Assembly: GCF_026684035.1 (NCBI RefSeq) | Contig: NZ_CP113361.1 | Span: 1,116,001-1,180,000 of the forward strand | Direction of reading: 5' to 3' | From: Methanogenium organophilum | GTDB lineage: Archaea > Halobacteriota > Methanomicrobia > Methanomicrobiales > Methanomicrobiaceae | Length of the DNA stretch: 64,000 nucleotides | Shown: in pieces, positions 1 through 8,967 of the stretch | Layout: each line of letters starts with the position of its first letter | How positions within the stretch are numbered: position 1 is the first letter of the stretch | The notes under the pieces: model-generated | Database searches by the model: none | Seen by the model: the letters and a program-made list of their open reading frames with translations, nothing else | Told to the model about the DNA's origin: nothing | Program-made: the position numbers and the translations under genes

Positions 1-29
1 AAGACGCAAATTGACGGTGAATTGTAAAA

Positions 30-527
30 ATGGCTAAAATTAACTCGCGAAAAAGACATACGATACGAAAATCAGATCTCTCCCGCCTCTTTCGACAGCT
101 GGAGGATGAAATTGGCCCAGATACCGATCTGTTCCGCTCAGCGAAGGTCGAAGTTGTCGACACCACCGGAGATATTTCCCTCTATCTCATCGAGAAAAAG
201 CCCCATCTGATGGAGTACCAGGAGATGGTCTTTCCAACACTCAGGGGTGCCATCGCCCACCCGTTTTCGGCCCGGAATGTGGTTGTTGATGCCGGTGCCG
301 TGCGATTCATGGCAAAGGGTGCGGATGTGATGCGCCCGGGCATAGTCCGCGTGACAGATGATGTCCGGGCGGGTCACCCTGTCCTCATTACCGAAGAGAC
401 CTATGGCAAACCGCTGGCAGTGGGCATCGCAGCACTCGATGCAGCGGAGATAGACGCTGCAGAGACCGGCAAGATGGTTCGCACATTCCACTACGTTGGA
501 GACGAACTATGGAACCTGGAAATCTAG
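30..527 (+). CDS. PUA-domain RNA-binding protein, archaeal MCT-1/Tma20 type
   Basis: A 165-residue basic protein. The C-terminal half (about residues 80-155) reads as a PUA domain: it holds the glycine- and valine-rich strand pattern around VRFMAKGADVMRPGIVRV and a later GKPLAVGIA segment. The N-terminal part resembles the pre-PUA domain of archaeal and eukaryotic MCT-1/Tma20 proteins, which bind RNA or ribosomes and are linked to translation initiation and ribosome recycling. That role is family knowledge, not shown here. The stop lies just before sepF, so the two may be cotranscribed. The alternative is an archaeosine-transglycosylase-associated PUA protein. Confidence 0.8.
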   Translation: MAKINSRKRHTIRKSDLSRLFRQLEDEIGPDTDLFRSAKVEVVDTTGDISLYLIEKKPHLMEYQEMVFPTLRGAIAHPFSARNVVVDAGAVRFMAKGADVMRPGIVRVTDDVRAGHPVLITEETYGKPLAVGIAALDAAEIDAAETGKMVRTFHYVGDELWNLEI

Positions 528-581
528 ACAATGTCCGGAAAAAAGATACCATTAAATAAAATTCACTCTAAAACGATTTTC

Positions 582-962
582 ATGGCTAAATTTCTGGATT
601 CCATCCTTGGCAGGGGCTCCTCATCTGCAGCAGAGTCAGATTATATGGAGCTTGACCTTGCATCGTTTGAATCCGTTTCAGGAGATGCGTCACCGGCCTC
701 AATGTATGTCAGGATCGCAACAATAACCGACCTCAAAGATACGCCGCGTGTCAAAGACGAAATCTACAACGGAAACATCGTCATTGTTGATGTGTCCCGG
801 CTGAAAATGGACAAGATCACCTATGAACGGGTCTTAAAAGACCTCCGTGCCGTTGCACACGACATCAACGGAGATATCGTCGGACTGGGCGACCAGAAGT
901 ATGTTATCTTAACTCCGATGAGCGTGAAAATCTCCCGAGAGAAGATCGGTGGAGGGGTCTGA
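582..962 (+). CDS. sepF: Cell division protein SepF (archaeal)
   Basis: This 126-residue protein begins with a short amphipathic stretch (MAKFLDSILGRG), the typical SepF membrane-targeting helix. A serine- and acid-rich linker follows, then the SepF core with IYNGNIVIVDVSRLK and a terminal GDQKYVILTP strand. In archaea with FtsZ, SepF anchors FtsZ to the membrane. A longer in-frame start exists at 531, but it would put 17 residues ahead of the membrane helix. An AT-rich TATA-like run at about 551-560 sits at a suitable distance for a leaderless message starting at 582. Two bases separate its stop from the next gene. Confidence 0.9.
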   Translation: MAKFLDSILGRGSSSAAESDYMELDLASFESVSGDASPASMYVRIATITDLKDTPRVKDEIYNGNIVIVDVSRLKMDKITYERVLKDLRAVAHDINGDIVGLGDQKYVILTPMSVKISREKIGGGV

Positions 963-964
963 AG

Positions 965-1495
965 GTGGAACGGGTCATCCGTGCCCCATGCCTTCAATGT
1001 TCAGAAGAGATCGAATATCACTATAAAACCATAGAAATACCGTATTTTTCCGACGTTCTCATCACAACCGTCATCTGTGAATCCTGCGGATTCCATTCTG
1101 TTGATGTGATGATACTTGGAGAGAACGAGCCTGCGCGCTATACCCTCACGGTCTCCACACCAAAAGACATGGAGAGCCGTGTAATCCGTTCAACGACCGG
1201 CACCATAGAGATTCCCGAACTAGGTATTCTCGTGGAACCAGGGCCCATCTGTGATGGGTTTATCACCAATGTGGAAGGGGTGCTTGTCCGTGTTGAGGAT
1301 GTCATTGATCGTGTGATTACCTGGTCAGAAGGGGAGGAACTGGACCGTGCCCGGGAACTGAAGGGACGTATCGAGGAGATGCGCTCGGGCACCATTCCCT
1401 TTGTTCTTGTTGTGCAGGATGAAGACGGGAACAGTGCAATTATCCATCCGGATGTAGAGAAAAGCGCACCCATCCCATACGAAGACCGGACATAA
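965..1495 (+). CDS. ZPR1-type zinc finger protein
   Basis: This 176-residue protein has a GTG start directly after the sepF stop. A C4 zinc finger (CLQCSEEIEY ... CESCGFHS, about residues 9-43) is followed by the ZPR1 core, including the VEGVLVRVEDV region and an acidic C-terminal strand. Eukaryotic ZPR1 binds and helps fold elongation factor eEF1A. Archaeal single-domain members are widespread and poorly characterised. The two-base spacing suggests cotranscription with sepF. A T-rich run at 1511-1517 after the stop looks like an archaeal terminator. Confidence 0.85.
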   Translation: MERVIRAPCLQCSEEIEYHYKTIEIPYFSDVLITTVICESCGFHSVDVMILGENEPARYTLTVSTPKDMESRVIRSTTGTIEIPELGILVEPGPICDGFITNVEGVLVRVEDVIDRVITWSEGEELDRARELKGRIEEMRSGTIPFVLVVQDEDGNSAIIHPDVEKSAPIPYEDRT

Positions 1496-1510
1496 TAACT
1501 GTCCCACCCA

Positions 1511-1517
1511 TTTTTTT
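1511..1517 (+). terminator. Poly-T terminator after the zpr1 gene
   Basis: Seven consecutive T residues follow a C-rich stretch 15 bases after the zpr1 stop. Archaeal RNA polymerase commonly terminates at such oligo-T tracts without a hairpin. Confidence 0.45.
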
Positions 1518-1901
1518 ATCTCCGATCCCGATATCAGGCGAAGAAAACCCATCACGGATCGGGGACTGACAGGCAGTTAAAGGTGTTGCCGGGCGCGGGC
1601 ATCGTCTGCATTTTTTCCAGACGTGATCTCTATCAGGACAACATACATTTTTGTTATTTCGAGGTATTACGGTATTTTACAGCAGGATTCAGGAGAACAA
1701 TCCTGATTTTTCAAAAAAAAACGATCTACATGCATCCAATCCATAAGTGTGGTATGAAACACCGAATACTCAGTATGGAACCGGACGTCTCCCCGAACAT
1801 TCGGATACCGGAATCTACAAACAATAAATTCGGACATAATATTGGTAACAGACGATTTAAAGCCATAATCCTATCGTTTTTTTGATCTCAATTTTGAGTC
1901 C

Positions 1902-1960
1902 CGGAAAGGTTTATAACACCCTGCAGGGACTATGCATCACCTACCGGACAGGAGGTGATA
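1902..1960 (+). promoter_or_regulatory. Strong archaeal promoter and Shine-Dalgarno sequence
   Basis: The sequence GGAAAGGTTTATAACACC reads as a BRE plus TATA box. An exceptionally good ribosome-binding sequence (ACAGGAGGTGATAAG) lies about 40 bases downstream. The same promoter core, GAAAGGTTTATTACACC, precedes the zinc ribbon gene near 12260, and a related one precedes the broken gene near 15060. No long reading frame follows, so this promoter drives either a very small protein, a decayed gene or a short RNA. Confidence 0.5.
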
Positions 1961-2034
1961 AGAGAAGGAAATAGACCTGGATTCATGTGAACGACAGATA
2001 AATACCAACAGCCATCGGATTATGCCCTTTACCC

Positions 2035-2181
2035 ATGAAGGAAGATATCCAGTATGGCCAACATGACCAATACATGAGTCAATGCGAGACTCAAACGCAA
2101 CATATGGCAGGCATTCCCCGCATTCCTGTAAAAGGGTTACCGATCATCTATAGGGGTACGGAAAGAAGCGACGCCATATAA
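2035..2181 (+). CDS. Possible small protein of 48 residues
   Basis: A short open frame within the transcript expected from the promoter at about 1902-1960. Its second half contains MAGIPRIPVKGLPIIYRG, which looks like real protein. No ribosome-binding site lies directly upstream. A different frame just upstream (from about 1965, in frame with MPFTHEGRYPVW) also looks protein-like. The two together may therefore be a frameshifted, decayed gene. Family not recognised. Confidence 0.3.
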   Translation: MKEDIQYGQHDQYMSQCETQTQHMAGIPRIPVKGLPIIYRGTERSDAI

Positions 2182-2193
2182 AGATACAAAGTG

Positions 2194-2210
2194 CACATGC
2201 GAGGCATGTG
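2194..2210. repeat. Perfect inverted repeat (7-bp arms, 3-base loop)
   Basis: The arms CACATGC and GCATGTG flank GAG. It lies 13 bases after the 48-residue reading frame, so it could end that transcript or bind a regulator. No T-tract follows. A stretch of AATACC-type imperfect tandem repeats follows at about 2246-2280, and then a second weak hairpin with CGCCCA/TGGGCG arms at 2287-2318. The rest of the gap up to 2582 shows nothing recognisable. Confidence 0.4.
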
Positions 2211-2582
2211 ACTGAATGATACCGTAAGGATTCGGAAGCACCCAATCCAATAACCGAATACCGCAATACCCCAATACCCTGATGTCGCCCATTCTGACGG
2301 AGCAATTGGGCGGCATTTCCCACCCACCTCATTTACGATGGAAATCGCATTATGATTTTTCATCAAAAAAGCCTGAAACATTCGTTTCATGCCCGTTTCT
2401 GCATGTTGTCGCACCCGAGGCACACATACACAGACAGCATGCAGAAACCGACCCCTCAGAACATTCGTCAGGGAGTCATTTCTGCATTCATTCTGAAGAA
2501 ACGGCCAGCCTCAAACGAGACGAAAAAGAATCACCATATACACTCAAAAAAAGAAAATACCCAAATTGGGTTAGATTTAATT

Positions 2583-3593
2583 TTAAACGGATTCAATAGA
2601 TTCGCCGCGGAGGAAGACACCAGGCGTGTCTGTGATCCTGCCCACAGGACGGGCATCGGAAAAGACCCTCTGTACCGTAACAACAGATTCCTCCGGGACG
2701 ATGAACACATACCCCATACCCATGTTGAAGGTGCGGTACATCTCTGCCTCCTCTACATCGCCCACCGACTGCATCCAGGGGAAGATCGGCTGCGGGATGA
2801 GGGGATCTGTGATCTCATAGCCCCAGTCGCCCAGACGCAACAGATTGAGAAGTCCGCCTCCTGTGATGTGACACATGCCATGCACCTCACAGGCAGCGGT
2901 GACGTCCAGCACACCTGCATATATACGGGTTGGTGTGAGAAGTTCTTCACCAAGGGTTGTCCCCCACGGCATCTCATGATCATAGCGTGCATAGGAATTT
3001 ACCAGTTCCCGGGCGAGCGTCAGACCATTTGAATGGATACCGGATGACGGCACACCCACAATGACATCACCTGCAGTAATTTTCTCCCCGGTAATGATGG
3101 CATCCTTCTTCTGGATGCCAAGACAGGTGCCTGCCACATCAAGGCCGGTCACCATACCCTTCAGGGTCGCAGTCTCGCCGCCGATGACCGTCATATTCGC
3201 CTGTCGTGCCCCCTCGTTTAAGCCCATGCCGACCTGCTCCATTTTCTCGATGGAAAGTTTATCGGTAGCTACATAATCAACGAAAGCGACCGGTTCGATG
3301 TTCATTACATAGAGATCATTTACGTTCATTGCAATACAGTCGATACCGATGGTGCTCCAGTCCTCCATCACATCTGCTACAAGCATCTTGGTGCCGACAC
3401 CATCCACTGCCATCGCAAGATAGTAGTCGCCAAACTCTATCAGACCGGCAAAATGCCCACTCCCGCCCGCTGGTGCACATTCACCTGTCCGCCGGAAGGT
3501 CAGCGTAGAGACCAGTGCCTTCACAGCTGTTGCCTCAAGGCCGATATCCACGCCTGCTTCACTGTATGTATGTTTCCTGCCTAGTCCCGTCAT
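2583..3593 (-). CDS. purM: Phosphoribosylformylglycinamidine cyclo-ligase (PurM)
   Basis: A 336-residue enzyme of the purine pathway. It closes the imidazole ring of FGAM to give AIR, using ATP. Signature parts are visible: YSEAGVDI near the N-terminus, AVDGVGTKMLVA, GIDCIAMNVNDL, FVDYVATDKL, GGETATLKGM and the glycine-rich CHITGGGLLNLLRL. Its length is normal for the family. The start lies two bases after the aspartate kinase stop, so the two form an operon although their pathways differ. Confidence 0.95.
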   Translation of the reverse strand: MTGLGRKHTYSEAGVDIGLEATAVKALVSTLTFRRTGECAPAGGSGHFAGLIEFGDYYLAMAVDGVGTKMLVADVMEDWSTIGIDCIAMNVNDLYVMNIEPVAFVDYVATDKLSIEKMEQVGMGLNEGARQANMTVIGGETATLKGMVTGLDVAGTCLGIQKKDAIITGEKITAGDVIVGVPSSGIHSNGLTLARELVNSYARYDHEMPWGTTLGEELLTPTRIYAGVLDVTAACEVHGMCHITGGGLLNLLRLGDWGYEITDPLIPQPIFPWMQSVGDVEEAEMYRTFNMGMGYVFIVPEESVVTVQRVFSDARPVGRITDTPGVFLRGESIESV

Positions 3594-3595
3594 TC

Positions 3596-4978
3596 TTAAC
3601 TCTCCTCCGCAAGTCCGAATTCCTCATGCAGCACACGTACAGCGCGCTGCCCGTCTGCCTGCTTCACCACAAACGAGACATTCACCTCAGATGAACCCTG
3701 CGAGAGCATCATGAGATTAATACCTTCCCGCCCGAGAGCAGTAAATATCCGGCCGGCAATGCCGGGAGTGCCCGCCATGCCGACACCGACCACAGCAACC
3801 GCCACCACATTGCGGTCATGCTCCACTTCCCGGATATAACCGCGCTGCATGACTTCATTGAGGGCAGCGAGAGCGGCTGTGAGATGCTCGTCGTCCACAA
3901 TCAGGGATATATTTGCTTCAGATGACCCCTGCGAGATCATCATGATGTTCACCTCAAACTCACCCAGTGCTGAGAAAATCGCACGGGCAACACCCGGCCG
4001 TCCAACCATCTGGGCTCCGGTGATATTGATCAGGGATACCTTGTCGATGTAGGTGATCGCCTTTACCACCCGGTGATCCTGTGCGCTTGCATCCACCAGA
4101 CAGGACCCCGGCGCATCCGGATTGAATGTATTTTTCACCCGGAGAGGGACACCCTTCTGCATCGCCGGTTCAATGGAACGCGGGTGCAGGACCTTTGCCC
4201 CGAAGAACGAGAGTTCCATAGCCTCATGATATGAGACTGAAGAGAGCACCCGTGCATCCTCGATCAGCCGGGGGTCAGCGGTCATCACACCATCTACATC
4301 AGTCCAGATCCAGATTTCATCCGCCTCGATTGCCGTGCCTACAATCGCGGCTGAATAATCCGAACCGCTGCGCCCGAGGGTTGTTACAATACCATCACCG
4401 GTACAGCCCATATATCCCATGACAACCGGCACCGACTCACTGAGAAGAGGGACCACCCGCGACTGGATGTGGGTACTGCTCTCCGGCAGCACCTCGGCAC
4501 ACCCGTGGCGACCGTTCGTACGGATGCCTGCCTCACAGCCATTGAGTGCGACAGATGGGACGCCCGCCTCACGGAGTGCTGCAGAAACAATGATAGCAGA
4601 GAGGCGCTCACCAAACGATATGATGTAATCACGTGACCGCGCTGTCAGTTCCCGCAGATTGTATACCGCCATCAGAATATTCTTCAGGTTTGCAAGACGC
4701 TCGTCAATCACTCCCATTACAGTCTCGTACTCACCTGGTGCCACTGCCTGCAGGACCTTTCCATGACGTGCCCGCATTGATGCAATAAAGGTGTCAATAG
4801 GTGGATCATCGCGGGAACCTTCAACCTCTGCTGCAATTGCATGGAGTTGATCAGTCACTCCTGCCATCGCGGAAACGACAACACAAAGTTCATTTCCCGC
4901 TGTATGGTGCTTGTTTATTATTCCGACAACCCGGTCGATACAGTCCTCGTCACCGACCGAAGTGCCGCCAAATTTCAT
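3596..4978 (-). CDS. Aspartate kinase
   Basis: This enzyme phosphorylates aspartate, the first step toward lysine, threonine and methionine. The chosen start gives MKFGGTSVGDEDC, the classic N-terminus, with a GAGG ribosome-binding sequence about six bases upstream. In-frame ATGs at 4990 and 5008 would only add basic residues. The kinase core holds GRSGSDYSAAIVG and WTDVDGVMTADPR. The last 130 residues contain two ACT domains, each with a QGSSE motif, which usually bind the feedback-inhibiting amino acid. About 460 residues, normal for the family. Confidence 0.93.
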   Translation of the reverse strand: MKFGGTSVGDEDCIDRVVGIINKHHTAGNELCVVVSAMAGVTDQLHAIAAEVEGSRDDPPIDTFIASMRARHGKVLQAVAPGEYETVMGVIDERLANLKNILMAVYNLRELTARSRDYIISFGERLSAIIVSAALREAGVPSVALNGCEAGIRTNGRHGCAEVLPESSTHIQSRVVPLLSESVPVVMGYMGCTGDGIVTTLGRSGSDYSAAIVGTAIEADEIWIWTDVDGVMTADPRLIEDARVLSSVSYHEAMELSFFGAKVLHPRSIEPAMQKGVPLRVKNTFNPDAPGSCLVDASAQDHRVVKAITYIDKVSLINITGAQMVGRPGVARAIFSALGEFEVNIMMISQGSSEANISLIVDDEHLTAALAALNEVMQRGYIREVEHDRNVVAVAVVGVGMAGTPGIAGRIFTALGREGINLMMLSQGSSEVNVSFVVKQADGQRAVRVLHEEFGLAEES

Positions 4979-5037
4979 CAAAAGCCTCATTCTGGCCCTG
5001 CCATCCATCTTATTTCTTTATGTAAGTATACGGCATA

Positions 5038-6681
5038 ATGGTTAATATCATGCCTGGAGATCATGTAGCTGACTGCCATGTGCTTGTCATCGGCAGCGGA
5101 GGGGCCGGTTGCAGGGCGGCACTCGAAGCAAGCCGATATGGCGAGACGGTGCTCCTTTCCCGGACGCTAACGGGAAAAGGCGGGTGCACTGTCATGGCGG
5201 AAGGCGGATACAATGCAGTCCTTGCAGAGGATGATTCAACAGGACTGCACTTTGAAGACACAATGCGCGGGGGGGCCTACCTCAATGACCCTGACCTCGC
5301 TGAGATTCTGGTGACCGAATCACCGGACCGGTTCCGGGACCTTGCGGCCTGGGGATCGGTCTTTGATGTGGAAGAGGACTGTGTGCCGGCTCAACGGCCC
5401 TTTGGCGGCCAGCAGTTCAACCGGACCTGCTATGCCGGTGATCGCTCGGGTCACGAGATGATTGCAACCCTCACTGAACAGATCAGAAATGCCCCGATTG
5501 AACAAATTCAGGAAACAAGTGCCATTGACCTCCTCATGGATGGCAGGAGGGTAGCGGGTGCCATAACACTGGACGGGGACGGCAACCTCGGAGTCATCAC
5601 CGCTGACGCGACTGTCATCGCCACCGGTGGCGGAACCCGGTGCTATAATATCTCTACCAACTGCGCTGCAGGAACCGGGGACGGCTTTGCCATCGGATAC
5701 CGGGCAGGGGCCGCCCTCATCGATATGGAGATGGTACAGTTTCACCCGACAGGCGCTGTATACCCGCCCGATTCACGAGGCCGTCTCATCACCGAGGCAG
5801 TCCGCGGGGAAGGCGGGGTATTGAAAAACAGCCTTGGAGAACGGTTTATGGAGCGCTATGATCCAGAGCGGATGGAACTCTCCACCCGGGACGTGGTCTC
5901 ACGCTCGATTGCGACCGAGATCCTCGAGGGGCGGGGAAGTGAACATGGGGGTGTCTACCTTGACGTGACCCACCTGCCGGCAGACGAAATTGAACGCCGC
6001 CTCCCCATCATGCTCGAGCAGTTCCTCCAGTTTGGTGTGGACATACGGGTGCAGCCAATGGAAGTCGCCCCGACCGCCCACCACCTCATGGGTGGACTGA
6101 AGATCACCCCGGATGCTGCAACCACCCTCCCCGGACTCTATGCCTGTGGAGAGGTGACCGGAGGTATTCATGGTGCAAACCGCCTCGGCGGCAACGCCCT
6201 TGCTGACACACAGGTATTTGGGAAGCGTGCGGGAGAATCCGCCGGAAAAGCACCTGTTGCTGCCCTTTCTGTAGACATCGACAAGGCCCTCGTGAGAGAA
6301 GCCGCGCGGTTTGACGCCTACTGCAGCGGAACCACCCCGCCGCACGTGATCGCTCGTGAACTGAAACGAACGATGTGGGATCATGCCGGCATCTTCCGGA
6401 CGGAGGCAGGCCTAAAAGAAGCAGAGGCAACTGTCAGTCGTCTCCAGAATCTGGTGCCAAAGGCTACTACCCGACGGATGCTTTCGGAGTGCTGTACCGT
6501 TACCAATATGCTCACGGTCGCACGTCTCATCATTCAGGGGGCACTCCTGCGCAAGGAATCACGCGGTGCTCACGTACGAACGGACATCATCCAGAACTGG
6601 ACCCCTGCAGACTCACCCTTCGGCCATACGGTGCAGTCCCTGTCCGGGACTGCCATTGAAACACAGGAGAGGACAGCATGA
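5038..6681 (+). CDS. tfrA: Thiol:fumarate reductase subunit A (flavoprotein)
   Basis: The catalytic FAD subunit of CoM-SH/CoB-SH:fumarate reductase. It reduces fumarate to succinate while TfrB oxidises the two thiol coenzymes. An N-terminal FAD-binding GSGGAGCRAALEASR motif is followed by the succinate dehydrogenase/fumarate reductase family signatures MVQFHPTGAVYPP and GGIHGANRLGGNAL. About 547 residues. An alternative ATG at 5050 keeps the FAD motif, and a TATA-like stretch near 5014-5022 would fit a leaderless message from there. The gene overlaps tfrB by four bases (ATGA), so translation is probably coupled. Confidence 0.92.
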   Translation: MVNIMPGDHVADCHVLVIGSGGAGCRAALEASRYGETVLLSRTLTGKGGCTVMAEGGYNAVLAEDDSTGLHFEDTMRGGAYLNDPDLAEILVTESPDRFRDLAAWGSVFDVEEDCVPAQRPFGGQQFNRTCYAGDRSGHEMIATLTEQIRNAPIEQIQETSAIDLLMDGRRVAGAITLDGDGNLGVITADATVIATGGGTRCYNISTNCAAGTGDGFAIGYRAGAALIDMEMVQFHPTGAVYPPDSRGRLITEAVRGEGGVLKNSLGERFMERYDPERMELSTRDVVSRSIATEILEGRGSEHGGVYLDVTHLPADEIERRLPIMLEQFLQFGVDIRVQPMEVAPTAHHLMGGLKITPDAATTLPGLYACGEVTGGIHGANRLGGNALADTQVFGKRAGESAGKAPVAALSVDIDKALVREAARFDAYCSGTTPPHVIARELKRTMWDHAGIFRTEAGLKEAEATVSRLQNLVPKATTRRMLSECCTVTNMLTVARLIIQGALLRKESRGAHVRTDIIQNWTPADSPFGHTVQSLSGTAIETQERTA

Positions 6682-8198
6682 ATACGATTACCTTTACCAT
6701 CGAACGATTTGACCCCGATACCGACCCCGCACCCCATACGGAGACCTATACCGTGGAAGTGAATGAGGGCGCACGGGTACTCGATGCCCTGCATGCCGTC
6801 CGGGAGCAGTGTGATCCCTCTCTCACCTACCGCTACTGCTGCGGGTCCGGGCAGTGCGGCAGCTGTTCGGTCCGTGTAGACGACGAACCGGTACTCGCCT
6901 GCATGCAGGAGGCCTCTGACGGAATGGCGATCACCCCCCTGAATCTCCCTGTGGAACGCGATCTCGCAGTCGAGATGAAGAGTTACCTGCAGGAGATGGG
7001 GGGTATCACGGCAGGCATCTTCACCGGTTACCTTACGATGGAGGCAAATGAGGCAATCCGTCCCATCCGGGACTGTATCGAGTGTCTCGCCTGTGTCTCC
7101 GAGTGTCCTGCCCTTGCGGTCACCGACTTTGCGGGGCCGACTGCCATGCGCCAGGAGATGCGTATTGCTCTTGATCCAAGAGACGACCGTGACCGTGCGG
7201 CGCTCACAGTCGATGAAGGTCTTTTCACCTGCACCACCTGCCAGCGCTGCCTTGAGGTCTGCCCGAAGCATATCAAGATCCCCGGGAAAGCCATCGAAAA
7301 ACTCAGGGAGATTGCCCATCGCGAGGGGCTTTCTCTTCCACGCCATGAGGCAGTGGCAGAAATGGTTCGCACGAGTGGCCGGACAGTTGACCGCATCATG
7401 GGTACTGTTCTTGAACAGGTTGCCGAAGTCATCGAACCGGTGGGCGAGGTGAGAGGAGAGGTCGGATTCTTTGTCGGCTGTATGTACAACGGCCGCCTGC
7501 CGGAGACCGCGATGAAGATGCTTGCCGTCCTGCGCAGAAACGGCATCCGCGTTATTATCCCGCCCGAACAGGTCTGCTGCGGATCACCGCTGATACGGAC
7601 CGGTCAGACGGATTATCTCCCGTCGCTGCAGCGCATGAACATTGAGTGCTTCACAAAACGCGGCATCGACACCGTCCTCACGATGTGCGCCGGCTGTGGC
7701 TCAACGCTGAAAAATGACTATGAGACACCTTACCGTGTCATCGACATCAATGAACTGCTGGATGAATATGGCATAGAACCGCCGGTATCCTCCCCAGTGC
7801 CTATGACCTACCACGACCCCTGCCATCTGAAGCGGGGTCAGGGAGTCACTGAAGAACCGCGGGCCCTGCTCCGGAAGCTCACAGATGACTTCCGTGAGAT
7901 GCCCGCCCGCTGCTGCGGGGCAGGCGGCGGCGTGCGTTCCGGCCTGCCGGATGTGGCGGCCGACCTCGGCAGTGACCGGCGTGAGGCGATTGCAGAGACC
8001 GGGGCAGCCATCTGTGTCACCTCCTGTCCATTCTGTGAGTTCCATATCAGTGAACACTCCGGCGTGCCCGTCATCAACATCACGACACTGCTCTTTGAGG
8101 CATACGAGAAGAAGGATGAAGAGACAGGAGAGAATTCGGACTGGAAGGACCTCCCCTGCAGGGAACAAAATACCCAGCCACCCAAAAACAGCAAATAA
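6678..8198 (+). CDS. tfrB: Thiol:fumarate reductase subunit B (iron-sulfur, HdrB-like)
   Basis: This 506-residue electron-transfer subunit has a plant-type [2Fe-2S] domain with Cys55, Cys60, Cys63 and Cys75. Two [4Fe-4S] sets follow (Cys133/136/139/143 and Cys185/188/191/195). The C-terminal half carries two CCG modules, each with CCG and a later Cys, like the HdrB subunit of heterodisulfide reductase. The CCG part is thought to handle the CoM-S-S-CoB chemistry, so the protein joins a fumarate reductase B subunit to an HdrB domain. In methanogens the pair supplies succinate for 2-oxoglutarate synthesis. Confidence 0.93.
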   Translation: MNTITFTIERFDPDTDPAPHTETYTVEVNEGARVLDALHAVREQCDPSLTYRYCCGSGQCGSCSVRVDDEPVLACMQEASDGMAITPLNLPVERDLAVEMKSYLQEMGGITAGIFTGYLTMEANEAIRPIRDCIECLACVSECPALAVTDFAGPTAMRQEMRIALDPRDDRDRAALTVDEGLFTCTTCQRCLEVCPKHIKIPGKAIEKLREIAHREGLSLPRHEAVAEMVRTSGRTVDRIMGTVLEQVAEVIEPVGEVRGEVGFFVGCMYNGRLPETAMKMLAVLRRNGIRVIIPPEQVCCGSPLIRTGQTDYLPSLQRMNIECFTKRGIDTVLTMCAGCGSTLKNDYETPYRVIDINELLDEYGIEPPVSSPVPMTYHDPCHLKRGQGVTEEPRALLRKLTDDFREMPARCCGAGGGVRSGLPDVAADLGSDRREAIAETGAAICVTSCPFCEFHISEHSGVPVINITTLLFEAYEKKDEETGENSDWKDLPCREQNTQPPKNSK

Positions 8199-8253
8199 AA
8201 TACGATATGGGTGACCTGATGGTCCCCTCTTTTTTGAATATTGATTCTCACTG

Positions 8254-8874
8254 TCAGACAGCCTGTGCTGTGGCAGTTGCATTCTCTGCAGCGGTCAGTG
8301 AGTCATCCCGCAGTTTTGCAGAGAAATAAATTGACTTAATGAGGGCATCTGCTTCACGGGCATAATCTGTATTCTGACTCAGTGCTGCCACCTGCAGCGC
8401 AGGGATCGCCGGTTCACCGATGCGGATGATCACCTCTTTTACTTTCTGTGTGTCAGAGTCACCCTGTTCAAGGGCGTCCAAAAGGTACGGCACCGCTGGC
8501 GCACCGATGCCCACAAGGGTCGTCGCACAGATCATCTTGGTATCCGGGTCATCTGCATCCAGGGCGGCAACAAGGGAGGGGATAGCCGGTTCCCCGATCT
8601 CCTGAAGGATGAACGCTCCATAGATACGAGTCTTGTTATCACTTGCCGCAAAGGAGTTGATGACGGGCTGCACTGCCGGTTCGCCGATATCCATGAGATA
8701 CGTGATAGCCGCAAGTTCAGCATCAGGATCACCAGACGAAAGTGCCTGTATCTGCTGTTCAATTGCACTGTTGGTGCCGTTCCCTCCTGACGTACTGTCC
8801 GTGCATCCGCAGATGCAGGCAGCAAGGGCCAGAATAATGAGGACACCGGCGTTCCATGCCGAAGATCGTCGCAT
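8254..8874 (-). CDS. HEAT-repeat lipoprotein
   Basis: A 206-residue exported protein. The chosen ATG gives MRRSS followed by a hydrophobic segment and a lipobox-like cysteine near LAACICGC, so it is probably lipid-anchored outside the membrane. A serine/glycine linker follows, then four PBS-lyase-type HEAT repeats, each with an IGEPA or IGAPA turn. Such repeats form a curved helical scaffold for protein binding. A longer in-frame start at 8928 only adds residues ahead of the signal. No partner is evident. Function unknown. Confidence 0.7.
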   Translation of the reverse strand: MRRSSAWNAGVLIILALAACICGCTDSTSGGNGTNSAIEQQIQALSSGDPDAELAAITYLMDIGEPAVQPVINSFAASDNKTRIYGAFILQEIGEPAIPSLVAALDADDPDTKMICATTLVGIGAPAVPYLLDALEQGDSDTQKVKEVIIRIGEPAIPALQVAALSQNTDYAREADALIKSIYFSAKLRDDSLTAAENATATAQAV

Positions 8875-8967
8875 ATATACCCGTTTTGCCGTACCATGTA
8901 AAAAATCCCACCCACCGGATATACACAAAAGAGGGGATAAAGAAAGAAAGTGGAGAGGAGAGGCTGT

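Noticed and set aside
2246-2280. Possible CRISPR-like or tandem repeat array (AATACC units)
   Set aside because: The units are 8-9 bases, imperfect, few, and without spacers. Too short for CRISPR.
2352-3032. Plus-strand frame of 226 codons
   Set aside because: Most of it is antisense to purM and the rest lies in noncoding DNA. There is no ribosome-binding site and no domain.
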